A DNA stretch of 64,000 nucleotides, taken from NCBI GenBank assembly GCA_963682055.1, contig OY821742.1, positions 33,823,060 to 33,887,059 on the forward strand, in the 5' to 3' direction. Below the pieces are notes generated by a model. It worked only from the letters and a program-made list of their open reading frames with translations. It was not told where the DNA came from and did no database searches. This stretch comes from Primula veris (lineage: Eukaryota; Streptophyta; Magnoliopsida; Ericales; Primulaceae). A program made the translations under genes and the position numbers. Of this stretch, positions 23,431-34,689 are shown piece after piece. Numbering within the stretch: position 1 is the first letter of the stretch; every line of letters begins with the position of its first letter.

Positions 23431-23697
23431 ACAAATCAAGTGTTTTCCAAGATCAAACTCACAAAGAAGTACAAGTCAAGATCAACCTCAAAGCTCAAGC
23501 AAATCAACAATTCAATCCTCACCAAACTATTGGAGCCAATAAGAACTCATTGTGAAGAGATTAATCAAAGGATTTCTATTTTCTTTATTTTAAATATTCA
23601 GAGATTGTACCCGCTAAATATTAAATAAATAAATTATTTTGCTTTCTCCATTTATTTTCTGTCTTGGTATATTAGATAGAAAAATTTGTGAGAAACA
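23053..23697 (+). repeat. Tat 5' LTR, truncated (lacks U3 and TATA box)
   Basis: Matches the last ~650 bp of the 3' LTR, ending TTGTGAGAAACA. It starts inside the ~125-bp tandem array at GCTGCGAATTAAGTG. About 650 bp of promoter-containing sequence, present at 36553 onward in the 3' LTR, is absent. Confidence 0.85.
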
Positions 23698-23702
23698 AAT
23701 TT

Positions 23703-23720
23703 TGGCACACCCGGTGGGAC
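23703..23720 (+). promoter_or_regulatory. Tat primer-binding site
   Basis: TGGCACACCCGGTGGGAC lies 5 nt after the LTR end. It resembles the TGGCRC...GGTGGG primer-binding sites of Tat elements. The matching tRNA cannot be settled by eye. Confidence 0.65.
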
Positions 23721-23802
23721 CATTTCTGCCATTCATCTTTTTTCTTCGCCAATCGATCAACCATTCATAGCTCAAAATAAAAATACGCAAATCAGTCATA
23801 GC

Positions 23803-26445
23803 ATGATGACCCGAAGCAAGTCTGCTGTCCAACTATCAACACCCTCATTCCTTGTCATGGATGATAAAATAAATAGAAATATCCGTAGGGGCAAAAGGGT
23901 AGAGGCTAGCTCCGAAGTGAAAGCAAATTTCAAAGATGGTACATGGGCAAGTGACTCTTCTGATGAAGAAGGATTGATTGAAAACCATCACTTGGAGGAC
24001 AACTCAGATTCCATAACACACACTCCCCGATCAGTTGTTGCTACTTCAACAAACTGAACGAATATGCAAGTAATGGTGATAAACACTCCTACGGTGGAAG
24101 AACAAGTTAATGCAATCGATGGGACCCTAGAAACTTTAATGAAGACTTTTAATGAACGAGACTCTCAGATGGCGATATTGACTGACAGAGTTCAACAATT
24201 GGCGGAGCCACGCCAAGGGGAGAATCGACGTAGAACTGAAGGAGGTGAAGGTTATTCAAATGAGGAAAGGCCCTTAGAAATAACGAATGGCGCAATCCCT
24301 CTAGAGCAGCTAAAAGAGTTCATACTGGGTACCGTAAAAGGAAAATATGAAGAAGTGGCACATTCCTCCTTCGGCTATGTCAAACTTTACACACGGAGAA
24401 TCGAAGAATTAAGGATGCCTTACGCATATCAGCCACCCAAGTTTCAACAATTTGATGGCAAGGGAAATCCTAATCAACACATTGCACATTTCATCGAGAC
24501 TTGCAACAATGCAGGGACTTATGGGGATCTCATGGTGAAGCAATTTGTCTGCACACTAAAAGAAAATGCCTTCGAATGGTATTGCGACTTGCAACCGGGA
24601 TCAATTGACACTTGGGAACAATTGGAGCAAGGATTCCTTAATCTTTTCTATAGCACTAGGCGCACTGTGAGCTTGATGGAATTGACAAATACCCACCAAT
24701 GGAAAGACGAGCCTGTTCAGGATTACATTCATCGATGGAGGGGATTGAGCTTGAATTGCAAAGATAGACTGTTCAAAACATCAGCAATAGAGATGTGTGT
24801 TCAAGGCAAGCATTGGGGATTGTCCTACATTCTCCAAGGAATAAAACCAAAAACATTTGAGGATTTGGCAAGTAGAGCTCACGACATGGAAGTTGGTATC
24901 TCGACTAGCAGTGACCAAGCTCTCCTACTTCCAGGAACCCAAAAGACTCCAAATAAACAAGATGGAAGGAAATGGATCAAATCTCGTGCAATAACTGATA
25001 AAACAGAATCGTTTGTCGTGTCAACTCCATCTCAAAGCCTTTCTCCCATCAAGGTGAAAGCTAGCATGAAGAATGTTGAAGATGACAAGCCCAATATAAA
25101 TCAAAGAACCGGAAAAAGAAGACTCACGCTAAGGGAGATCCAAGAGAAGGAATACCCGTTTCCTGATAACGAAGTTCCTCGCATGCTAGAAGAACTCCTT
25201 GTACTTAAGCTAATCGATCTTCCACAAATGAAACGTCCCGAAGAGGCCGACAAAGTCGATGATGCAAATTATTGCAAATTCCACCGTCTCGTCAGTCACC
25301 CAACCCACAAGTACTTCGTCTTGAAGGAGAAGATCGTACAATTGGCCGCTCAAGGAAAAATCTCTTTGGAGGATGAAGAAATAACTACTGCCAATTACAC
25401 ATGTATCGTTACAAATCTAGAGTCTGAAAGCATGGACGAGACAAGGACAATCATGATTCAATTTGGATCTTTGCCGCCTATTGCAATCATCATGCAAAAC
25501 TCGAGCACTGAAGGCAATACCTCATGGACTTATGTTAGCCATACGAAAGGTTCAAGATTATCCACCAACGAAGAATTGAGTGAGTTTGAAGAGAAAGAAG
25601 ACTACCCTTCGAATAACCCACAACCACTACAAAATGTCCCAATTCACTCCATTTATGAAGGACAGCCTATTTATGAATTCAAGAAAGACGGCCATTGCTT
25701 CTTTGATGTTTGTGAATGCAAAGATTGTTTGGATGACCAATGGGATGACTTCTTTGAAAACGATGCAGAAGCTAAGAAAAAGAAAACTAAGAGGAAATCA
25801 ACCCAACAATCACTACGGGAAAGATACGAAGCTAGAGACCCAAGTGTTGGCCTGTTGGGTGAGCCATCAGGAAAGTTCGACTATTTTGTCCAATATACCA
25901 AAAAGAAATAAGTGGGAGGATCAACGCCACCCACATGGAAAGATTTTCATAGAGAGGACAAGACAAAAGAAGTCGATCAATCTCTCAACTTTACCAATCC
26001 ACTTGAAGATTCCTTAGAAACACTCAAATTCGAAAGCAATGGCCAACCTTCGCATGTGCTAGGGTTGTGTAAAGACTTCTGCCTGGAGTGTCAACAATTT
26101 CTAAAGAAAATATATGAGGGCGACGATAAGCAAGTTGGGGTGCTAAAAGAATCCGAGGGGGGTTACTATGTGCAGCGACTCCAAGGGAGAGTAGTTGAAG
26201 AAACATCAAATCCAGATATTAGTACGGGAGTGCCTATTGCATACTACTATCGAGGCAAGCCGATCTACAATTTTAAAAAAGACAACGGCAATTGCTTTTG
26301 GGATGTTTGCGAGTGTGAAGGTTGCATGGAGGATGTTTACTTCGAAGATGAAGAGGACGAAGACCACTATCTTTCTAATTCATGCAATGTCGCAAGCATA
26401 GAGGAGTACACGGAAGAAAGCGAATGTGGTTCGGATGAAATTTAA
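23803..26445 (+). pseudogene. gag: Tat gag (capsid/nucleocapsid region) with in-frame stops
   Basis: Starts at an ATG about 80 nt after the primer-binding site and stays in one frame throughout, interrupted by TGA at 24055, TAA at 25909 and TAA at 26443. The capsid-like Retrotrans_gag domain lies around 24400-24900 ([58 protein letters not shown]). A CCHC-related knuckle ([15 protein letters not shown], about 25273-25317) has tyrosine where relatives have the last cysteine. Downstream, two copies of a CX4CXCX2C module occur (25696-25728 and 26293-26325). Gag would form the virus-like particle and package RNA; this copy cannot make it full length. Confidence 0.85.
25640..26350 (+). repeat. Duplicated CX4CXCX2C module in the gag region
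   Basis: Module 1 (25643-25740) has [20 protein letters not shown] followed by KDC. Module 2 (26236-26340) has GKPIYNFKKDNGNCFWDVCE followed by CEGC. The cysteine spacing is identical, and both are followed by acidic stretches. A TAA stop lies between them. They are too diverged for a recent duplication, yet all eight cysteines are kept. Metal binding is a guess from the spacing. Confidence 0.8.
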
Positions 26446-26469
26446 GGAACATCATTTCAAAAAGAAAAG

Positions 26470-29325
26470 GTGAATCAAGTGGCAGACATGACAACTATTA
26501 ACTTCTCTGATGACGATTTGGTGTTTGACACAAAATCTCATAATCGCCCACTCTTTGTTTCCGGATACATGCAAGAGAAAAAGATAAATATGATTTTACT
26601 AGATGAGGGGTCCGCTGTCAATATTCTACCACTGCGTACGTTAAATGATCTTGGAATTCCAACCAACGAATTATCACAAAGTCGTCTCATGATCCAGGGC
26701 TTTAATCAAGAAGGACAAAGGGCCGTTGGAAAAATCCACTTAAAGCTTGTGATAGATGAAATGGTGTCAAGTGCATTGTTTCACGTCCTTAATGCGAAAA
26801 CTTCTTATAATATGCTTTTAGGACGACCATGGATTCACGAAAATGGAGTTGTCCCGTCTACACTTCATCAATGTTTCAAATATTGTAAGGACAATGTGGT
26901 GAAGAGGGTCATAGCTGATGATAATCCATTCAACGGAGTGGAATCATATTTCGCAGACGCTAAGTTCTACATGGATAAAGGAAAAGAAGTAGAACCATTT
27001 GTATCTGCTCCCTCTCTAGGTCCTATAAAAGAAAATGAAAAGATCGACAAAAGAAAGAAGACTGGAGTAGATGTTACAAAAGGCAAAACGGGGACTAAAC
27101 TCTCGTCTCAAACTATTAAGTCGTTAAGTGCAGATAGTCACAAGGGTGGCGACTTAACTTTTCCTATAACATCAATCAAGCAAGTTGGAGTACTTAAAGG
27201 ATTTGTTAGACCAACACATGGCCCATTAACTGAGCATGGAGATTCATCGAAAGAAGTTTTCAGCCCAAAAGCATACAAAATGCTCGCAAATACAGGCTAT
27301 ACGTCTAAGGAATCAAGCCCCCTTGGAAAACTTACTCCGACAATAATGGGGGAAGAATGTTACGGTCTTAACCAAACTCAGTGCATGTTGAAACAAAAAG
27401 GCTACATAGTAAAAGGATCTTGTGCGGGGATTGGGTACAAGCCGCCTCAACCAGCAAAAATAATCGTAAGAAAATCAAGCAACTGTTATATCACGTTCGA
27501 AGAAGAAGACTCAACACCAAAGTGTGAATCATGTGGCTCAAATGATTTAGAACCTCATCCGCAATTATGGGTGGGGGAACCCATTGTCCAACGGCCTCAC
27601 TCATGTCGAACTATACCCCAAAGTTTTGAAAGGTTAACCATAAGGGGAGGCCCAATGAGCAAAAGAGAACCTTCACTCGAAATATTGCTGAGAAGAAGAA
27701 GGTCGGTATTCGAACGTTTAGGCGCGACTAAAAGAGCTTCAGTATTTCAAAGGTTAACAAGGAGAAAATCAGTTTTTAAGTGCCTGGGGGCATCTGAAAG
27801 GAAAACATGGTTCGCTCAAATGCACCGCAAAAGAACAGTGAAGTCTGTAGAGGGTAATAACATCTTGCAACTAGAAAAATTGGAAATTGCGGAATCCTAC
27901 CACATCACTCTTATGGATGACGAGGAACAAGTTGAAAAAGATATAGCAGAGGCACCAGAAGAACTTGAAGAGGGCGTCCAATCCACTGTGGATGAGTTAG
28001 AAGAAGTAAATCTTGGCACAGTGGATGATCCGCGACCAACATACTTAAGTGCACTTTTAACCGATAAAGATAAAGAGGGCTACATCAAGTTGCTTAAAGA
28101 ATTCAAGGATGTTTTCGCTTGGAGTTATGAAGAAATACCAGGGCTGGACCCAAAAATAGCAGTCCACCACCTAGCGGTAAAACATGGAGCACGGCCAGTT
28201 AAGCAAGCTCAACGGAGATTTCGAGCAGAATTGGTTCAGCAAATTAAGTTGGAAGTTAACAAGCTCATTGAGGCAGAGTTCATAAGAGAACTCAAATATC
28301 CGACATGGATCTCAAGCATAGTTCCTGTGAAGAAAAAGAATGGCCAGATTCGAGTATGCGTTGACTTTCGAGATCTCAACAATGCATGTCCTAAAGATGA
28401 GTTTCCGCTACCCATAACCAAACTCATGGTTGATGCTACAACTGGGCATGAAACTTTTTCGTTCATGGATGGATCGTTTGGGTATAATCAAATCCGCATG
28501 GATCCACGAGATGACGAGATGACCGCCTTTCGCACCCCTAAATGTATCTACTGTTACAAGGTGATGTCATTTGGAGTAAAGAATGCTGGCACGACTTACC
28601 AAAGAGCAATGCAAAGGATCTTCGATGACATGCTCCACAAGAACATTGAGTGCTATGTAGACGACATCGTTGTAAAGACCAAAAACCACCATCAACACCT
28701 CGAAGACCTGGAGGCGGTTTTCAAACGATTACGACGCTTTCAGCTCAAGATGAATCCGCTTAAATGTGCCTTCGGGGTAACATCGGGAAAATTCCTCGGA
28801 TTTATCGTTCGCCATCGAGGAATCGAAATCGACGAATCCAAAATTGAGGCCATCATGAAGGTACAAGCCCCAAGAAATATTCACGAGCTAAGAAGCCTAC
28901 AAGGAAAACTAGCGTATATTCGACGATTCATCTCAAACCTGGAAGGTCATTGCCAACCTTTCAGTCGACTCATGAAAAAGGGGACCCCATTCGAATGGGA
29001 TGAATCATGTGATAATGCTCTTGACGCAATCAAGTCATACCTAGTAAAACCCCCTATATTAAGAGCTCCAATTCTTGGAAAGCCTTTACTTCTATACCTT
29101 GTGGCACAAGAGCGGTCCATTGGAGGTCTATTAGCCCAAGAAAATGACGTCGGAAAAGAGAATGCTTTGTATTATCTTAGTAGAACAATGACTTCGTGCT
29201 AATTGAATTACACGCCAATCGAGAAAATGTGTTTGGCCTTGGTTTTTGCGATAAAGAAGTTAAGGCATTATTTCCAGGCCTATACAATTCGACTTATATC
29301 TAAAGCAAATCCGGTTAAGTAAGTT
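26470..29325 (+). pseudogene. pol: Tat pol part 1: protease, reverse transcriptase, first RNase H
   Basis: Same frame as gag. The protease active-site region reads ILLDEGSAVNILP (about 26593-26631), an aspartic protease D-x-G-S variant. An arginine-rich linker with three SVFxRLG-like repeats follows (27640-27830). The reverse transcriptase occupies about 28090-28830, with IRVCVDFRDLNNACPKDEFP, FSFMDGSFGYNQIRM and the catalytic YVDDIVV at 28654-28674. The Ty3-type RNase H follows (LLLYLVAQERSIGGLLAQ to RHYFQAYTIRL). It is degraded by TAA at 29200 and TAA at 29323. These enzymes would copy the element RNA to DNA inside particles. No frameshift was found. Confidence 0.9.
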
Positions 29326-31302
29326 ATGTCTAAACCAGTGTGGTCAGACCGCCTAGCCAGGTGGGCACTTCTCTTTCAAGAATTTGAAATATTCTACGTT
29401 CCTCAAAAGGCTGTCAAGGGTCAAGTTCTTGCAGATTTCCTTGCTGACCACCCAATGCTCGCTGAATGGCAGCTATCCGAAGACCTACCCGATGAAGATG
29501 TAATGTGTATAGAGGTTCAGCCACCCTGGTCAATGTATTTTGATGGGGCCGCAAACAGCGAAGGCGCCGGTGCAGGGGTCGTGTTACTAAGTCCGGAGGG
29601 AGACGTTTTTCCCTATGCTTTCACTCTCACACAGAAATACTCAAACAATATGGCAGAGTATCAAGCTCTCATATTAGGATTAGAGATGGCGCTAAATGCA
29701 AAACACCAACATATTAGGGTGTATGGAGATTCCAAGTTGATCATAAATCAAGTTCTAAATGAATATGAGGTCAAGAAGGTAGAATTGATACCATATCAAG
29801 GCTATGCCATGAATCTCATTTCGTGGCTTGGAGATGTTACATTAGACCATGTTCCAAAAAAAGAGAACAAACAAGCTGATGCATTGGAAAAATTGGCGTC
29901 CAACATTGCCCTGCCGGACAAATGCATGAACGTTCCAATATGTAAAAGATGGGTAATCCCTCCACAATTAAAAGATGAAGAAAGAATTCCAGAAAATAAT
30001 GATGAGACCATAGAGGAAGTTACAGCTGTTTTGGTCCTTGAGATTAAAGAAGAAGACAGGAGGCAGTCACTTATCGATTACTTACAACATGGAAAGTTAC
30101 CCAACGATCGACATAGGAAGATAGATGTGAGACGACGTGCTGCAAGGTTCGTCTATTATAAAAATACTCTCTATCGACGATCTTTTGAAGGGGCGTTTTT
30201 ACGCTATCTTAATGGAGAAGAGGCAAAGCAAGCGATGGAAGAAGCACATTCCGGAGTATGTGGCGCTCACCAAACTGGTCCAAAACTTCATTTTCGAATT
30301 AAAATAATGGGGTACTACTGGCCCAGCATGGTTAAAGATTGTATCAATTTTTCCAAAAGTTGTCAACCTTGCCAATTTCATGCTAATTTTATCCACCAAC
30401 CACATGAACCTTTACACCCTACGGTCGCGTCTTGGCCTTTTGAAGCTTAGGGATTAGATGCGATAGGGCCTCTGCCAAAGTCATCTGGAGGTCATCTTTA
30501 CATTTTAGCAGCTACAAATTATTTCTCCAAATGGGCTGAAGCTGTGCCTTTGAAAGCTGTGAAGAAAGATACGGTGGTCAATTTCATCAAATCAAATATC
30601 ATTTTTAGGTATGGAGTGCCATGCTACATCATTAACGATAACGGAACTCCCTTTTACAACAAATTGGTGACAAGTGTGTGCGAGAAATTTGGCTTCAAGC
30701 AACATAACTCTTCCATGTATAACGCACCAACTAATTGGCTTGCCGAATCTTTTAATAAGACACTTGGGAATCTGTTGAAGAAGGTCATGGCTAAGTCCAA
30801 GCGAGATTGGCACGAGAGAATCAAGGAAGCTCTATGGGCATATAGGACGATGTATCGAACATCAACTCAAGCCACCCCATATTCTTTGGTGTACGGCGTG
30901 GAAGCTGTCTTGCCCTTAGAAATGCAAATTCCATCACTAAGGATTGCCATCCAAGAAGGATTAACGCTAGAAGATAATGCCCGCCTTCATCTCGAAGAAC
31001 TCGAATCACTGGACGAAAAAAGGCTTGAAGCGCAACAAAGGTTGGAATGTTATCAAGCTCGTATGTCAAAATCGTTCAACAAAAGGGTCAAGTGAAGGTC
31101 CTTCCAAAAAGAAGACTTGGTGTTCGCAGTAAGAAGACCCATCATCATGACACGCCGAATGGGAAATAAATTCGTCTCCAAATGGGATGGTCCGCAAACG
31201 GTAATCGAAGTTTATTCAAATGGTGCATACAAGTTACGCTCTCAAGATGGATTAGAAATTGGGCCTATCAACGGAAAGTTTCTAAAGCGCTACTACTCTT
31301 GA
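29326..31302 (+). pseudogene. pol: Tat pol part 2: archaeal-type RNase H and integrase
   Basis: Continues the same frame. The second RNase H (29520-29910) shows MYFDGAANSEGAGAGVVLLS, NMAEYQALILGLEMAL, YGDSKLIINQ and ADALEKL, with all four acidic positions visible. The integrase has an HHCC zinc region (AHSGVCGAHQTG to CQPCQFH, 30240-30390), then the catalytic acids: D in GLDAIGP (30457), D in NDNGTPF (about 30637) and E in LAESFNK (about 30748). A C-terminal segment ends FLKRYYS at 31302. TAG at 30448 (expected Trp) and TGA at 31093 (expected Arg) break it. Dual RNase H is diagnostic for Tat elements. Confidence 0.9.
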
Positions 31303-31382
31303 ATAAATCGAAGACACTCCTTGACGCAAGAGTATAAAGTGCATGTTACTCATCGCCCGCATGAGTATAAATTGTGTGCAAC

Positions 31383-31560
31383 AAAATGAACTACGTTTGG
31401 ATTGATCCTTCACGGGTACGTAGGCAATTTGAGACTTGTCTCAAGTTCAGTCATAACTAAAAAAAAAAATTAAATAAAAAAAAAAAATGAACTACGTTTG
31501 GCTTGATCCTTTATGGGTACGTAGGTATCTTGAGGCTTTCTTCAAGTTCAGTCTTACCAA
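31383..31560 (+). repeat. Post-pol direct repeat, ~105-bp spacing, 2 copies
   Basis: GAACTACGTTTGGNTTGATC, GGGTACGTAGG, TTGAG and CTTCAAGTTCAGTC occur in order at about 31387-31452 and 31490-31553, separated by a poly-A tract. They lie directly after the pol stop, before the convergent antisense gene. Confidence 0.85.
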
Positions 31561-31764
31561 AAAAAATCACATCCATTATATCTCACAAGATAAAATCAAT
31601 TAAGAAAGTAAGAAACGCAAGCAAGACAAATATTGAAAAGGCAAAAATAACCGAATTTATTCAGAATAGAGATTGTGCTGGTTACATCAAATGTCGCTAA
31701 AAAGGGGTGCAAAAGAACAAAGAAGCAAATCTCAAATCTAAGGAAAATTTGTAGAAAGTGCAAG

Positions 31765-34689
31765 CTAAGAAAACAACTTAAAGTCTACAAGTTCGTCGCG
31801 GTAACTCTTTAGAAAACTTGATAAAAATCTCAAATCATTCTCAGCATCTTCACTCTGGGCACACTTAGCTTCAAGTGTCGAAACTTCCTCGATCACAACA
31901 TCAGTGTCACATTGTATTTGAGATACCATAGCCCTCTCCTTCGCCAATGATGATTGCATTATGGCTTTTTCAGCCTCTAACTTCTCGATTTGTGTAGTTA
32001 TATTTGTGAGTAGTTCTTCTTGATCAGTGACATTGGCCTTGTGTTTACCTTGCTCACCAAACATAGCTGTGGTCAGCCTACTCTTCTCTTCAATGGTCAT
32101 TTTATGGATATCTCTGGAGTCTACCTTTAAAGATGATAGCTGCACACTAAATTCGCGAGCCCTTGCAAGCAAATCAAGCACCTTCCTCCTCAGTAACGAT
32201 AAATCCATGACCTTTGTATGCTCCATCGCATCGAGTATCGTTGTAGCAACATCGTCTAGGAAACTCAAGTTTTCAACCGAACACCTAGAGAGTTTTTGGG
32301 TAAATTCCATCCACAAAGAGATGAGATACTTCCTCGCATGTTCCGACACAATATCTTCAGCACCGACAAATATAGAAGCAGCAGAGGAAGCTCGTGGATG
32401 TAAGGGTTTCACTGTTAAGGCCCTTGTCAAAGTCTGGGGTTGATTTGAATTGCCTTCTCCAACCAATAAGTCATTTTTTTTAATCTTGTTGAAAAGATCG
32501 AGAGAAGTTGGACCTTCGGTAGATCCCTCACTACCATTTGGAGCCTTGTCTTCTTCATTGCCGAGTAAGTCCGACATATTTGCTGCAATAGACAAGTCCC
32601 GCATAAAATTCTTAGCAAGCTCGAAATTATCATCCTCAAGACAAAACTCCACCTTAAAATGAGATGCAAAGGCAATAGTCAAAAATAAAACAATGATAAG
32701 GTTACACTTAGGTGCCGACAAAAAAAAAAAAAAAACAACTTTGCGTAAGTAAAGTTCTCGAACGTACTCCATTCAAGAGTGTGTCCTTTGGCACACCGTC
32801 TACTGCAAGATCAACAACTTCTTTCTGAGGAACGATTGCTTTCATCTTCTTGCTCCGATGATGCGGTTCACTCCCGCTCAAGTTATCTTCTGGTTCGGCT
32901 TGAGGGGTAGAACGTTTTTCCGGTTGAAAATTTGTGACAGGGACTGGAGGCTTTGACTTTTTGCTTTCAGGAACTTCAACTTTCTTAGGCACAGGCAGGT
33001 CAGAAATGATTTTCTTTATAGAAGACATTATAATATGACGTCCCGAAAAAAGGTAGTTCCCATGCGCTTTCTTCCACCAATCAACAAATGCACCACTTTT
33101 ATACGTCCTCAGATCTGACACAAGAGGTGGAATAACTGCCTTGGAATCACTGTAATCGTTCATACTTGAGCACCAATGCTTAAAGCCCTCTTCAAGTGAT
33201 GAGTCTCGAATAGCTTTTTCCCCGATTCGAACGGCACCAGTTGCCAAAACCCGAATTGTCGGCTGAATCGATGAGCATTGTAGGGCTCCAATACAAAACC
33301 ATCCCTGCGTCGCACAGTTAATAAACACGGCCGAATAGCGGAAAATCTCGCCCACTGGTCGACACTTAATGGTTTTGCTTTAAGAAAAGGTGCAAGAGAT
33401 TGTCGTCTACACTTAACAAATGAAGTTGCGTTCCAACGAATAGTATCACCAGAATAAATTAACTCACGAGCATGCTTGTCACCTAAGGATTTAGCACCTC
33501 CTTGACCAGAATACTTAGTCATCATTGGGTTAACCGGAGACTGTGGTATCATGTAGTGGGTATCGAAGTAATAGGCCATCCACGCAAGAACATAATGAAT
33601 AGGAAGGCTAGCTCTTGACAAGCCTGGTGTTGGTGAGTTCGAAATAGTATTCATTCCTCTATATATGCAAGCCAACACCGGGTAGGCGAGACTAATTTTT
33701 ATGCCAGTGGCCATTGAGACAGCGTGTTTAAATATGGTAGGACGAATATGAAGATTGTTTCCCTCGGGTAGAACAAATACGCATAGCCAACAAGACAAGA
33801 ACGCTGCAAGATATACCTCCATAAAAAGATGATCTGGGACACTGAGCAATGCAAAAGTCTCTTTAGCACCCGACGACCAACCTTTGACATTTTTTATAAC
33901 ACCACTTGGATTTCCATGATACTTGGGATGCTTTTCCTTTGATAGTGATTGCACGGTGGGTTTGACGTGCCATAGATCACCCTTGAACCAAAAATCCACC
34001 CAATCGACCATAAATACCTTATCTTTTTTGGTCAGAAGGTGAAAAGCCGAAAGCAAAAATGGGCAAGCACGGAACGTTTTTGTATTATTATCGTTGGACC
34101 GTAATTCATCGGGGTAGGGGATGACCTCATCAAAAATTGAACCAAATACAGGAAGACCACCGATGGCATATAGATCCCAAAATGAAATGGATGCCTCCCC
34201 CGCCGAAGTATGAAGAGAGTTGATCTGGGAACACCACGACTCGCAAAAGGCACGGAGAACATCGATTTTCTTCTCATATGTAAAAAGGGACGCATAGATG
34301 GCATCATACAAATCAGCGTTTCTCAAAATAGAACACTCACGACCCAGAACGTCTTCCAGCCACTCCCAATACTTCGGTATATAAGAAAATTTGTCGAGTA
34401 TGTTTAGATTTGGGCCCCACCTCGCCTCTCCATTAATGATACGTCGGCCAAGAGTGTTGTACGGTTGATTTTTGGGATCATTTTTGTTGAATGGCGACTC
34501 GAGGTATATCTCTCCGTGTTTATCTTCGCGAGTCCATCCTTTAACTCTAGGAATACTTTCTAGCGCCGGCCAGGCTCGGGCATGACGACCGGTCAACGGT
34601 TGATGGATGGTCAGCAATGTCGTTTTCCCAACCGTCTTGATAATTAATTTCTTTTCGTTGCCGTTTTCCGCTAGCTCGAAGCTTGCCAT
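31765..34689 (-). pseudogene. Antisense gene of the Tat element: plant-mobile-domain protein with coiled-coil tail (frameshifted)
   Basis: Reads leftward, converging on pol. The first segment (33160-34689) starts MASFELAENG and carries a PMD. Its blocks are PLTGRHARAWPALESIPRVK, NKNDPKNQPYNTLGRRII, KFSYIPKYWEWLEDVLGREC, SISFWDLYAIGGLPVFGSIF, FLSCWLCVFVLPEG, IHYVLAWMAYYFDTH and PYNAHRFSRQFGF. The next segment (32708 to about 33240, another frame) has a DWWKKAHGNYLF motif and a basic, proline-rich linker. The last (31765-32670, original frame) is acidic and then helical, with a coiled coil (LLTNITTQIEKLEAEKAIMQ). The frame changes near 33235 and near 32720-32770; the second lies at a 16-bp homopolymer and might be an intron. 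PMD proteins such as MAIN/MAIL1 act in transposon silencing and genome stability; the retrotransposon version has no established function. Confidence 0.8.
32721..32737. repeat. Poly-A/T homopolymer at the antisense-gene frame change
   Basis: An uninterrupted run of about 16 A on the plus strand lies where the antisense reading frame changes back. It could be a slippage site or part of a polypyrimidine tract of an intron. Confidence 0.7.

Noticed and set aside
23191..23628. 145-codon plus-strand ORF (and its twin at 37345-37710)
   Set aside because: Both lie in the tandem array of the Tat LTR. The repeated amino-acid pattern is a by-product of the DNA repeat; the twin ORFs differ in length and have no domain.
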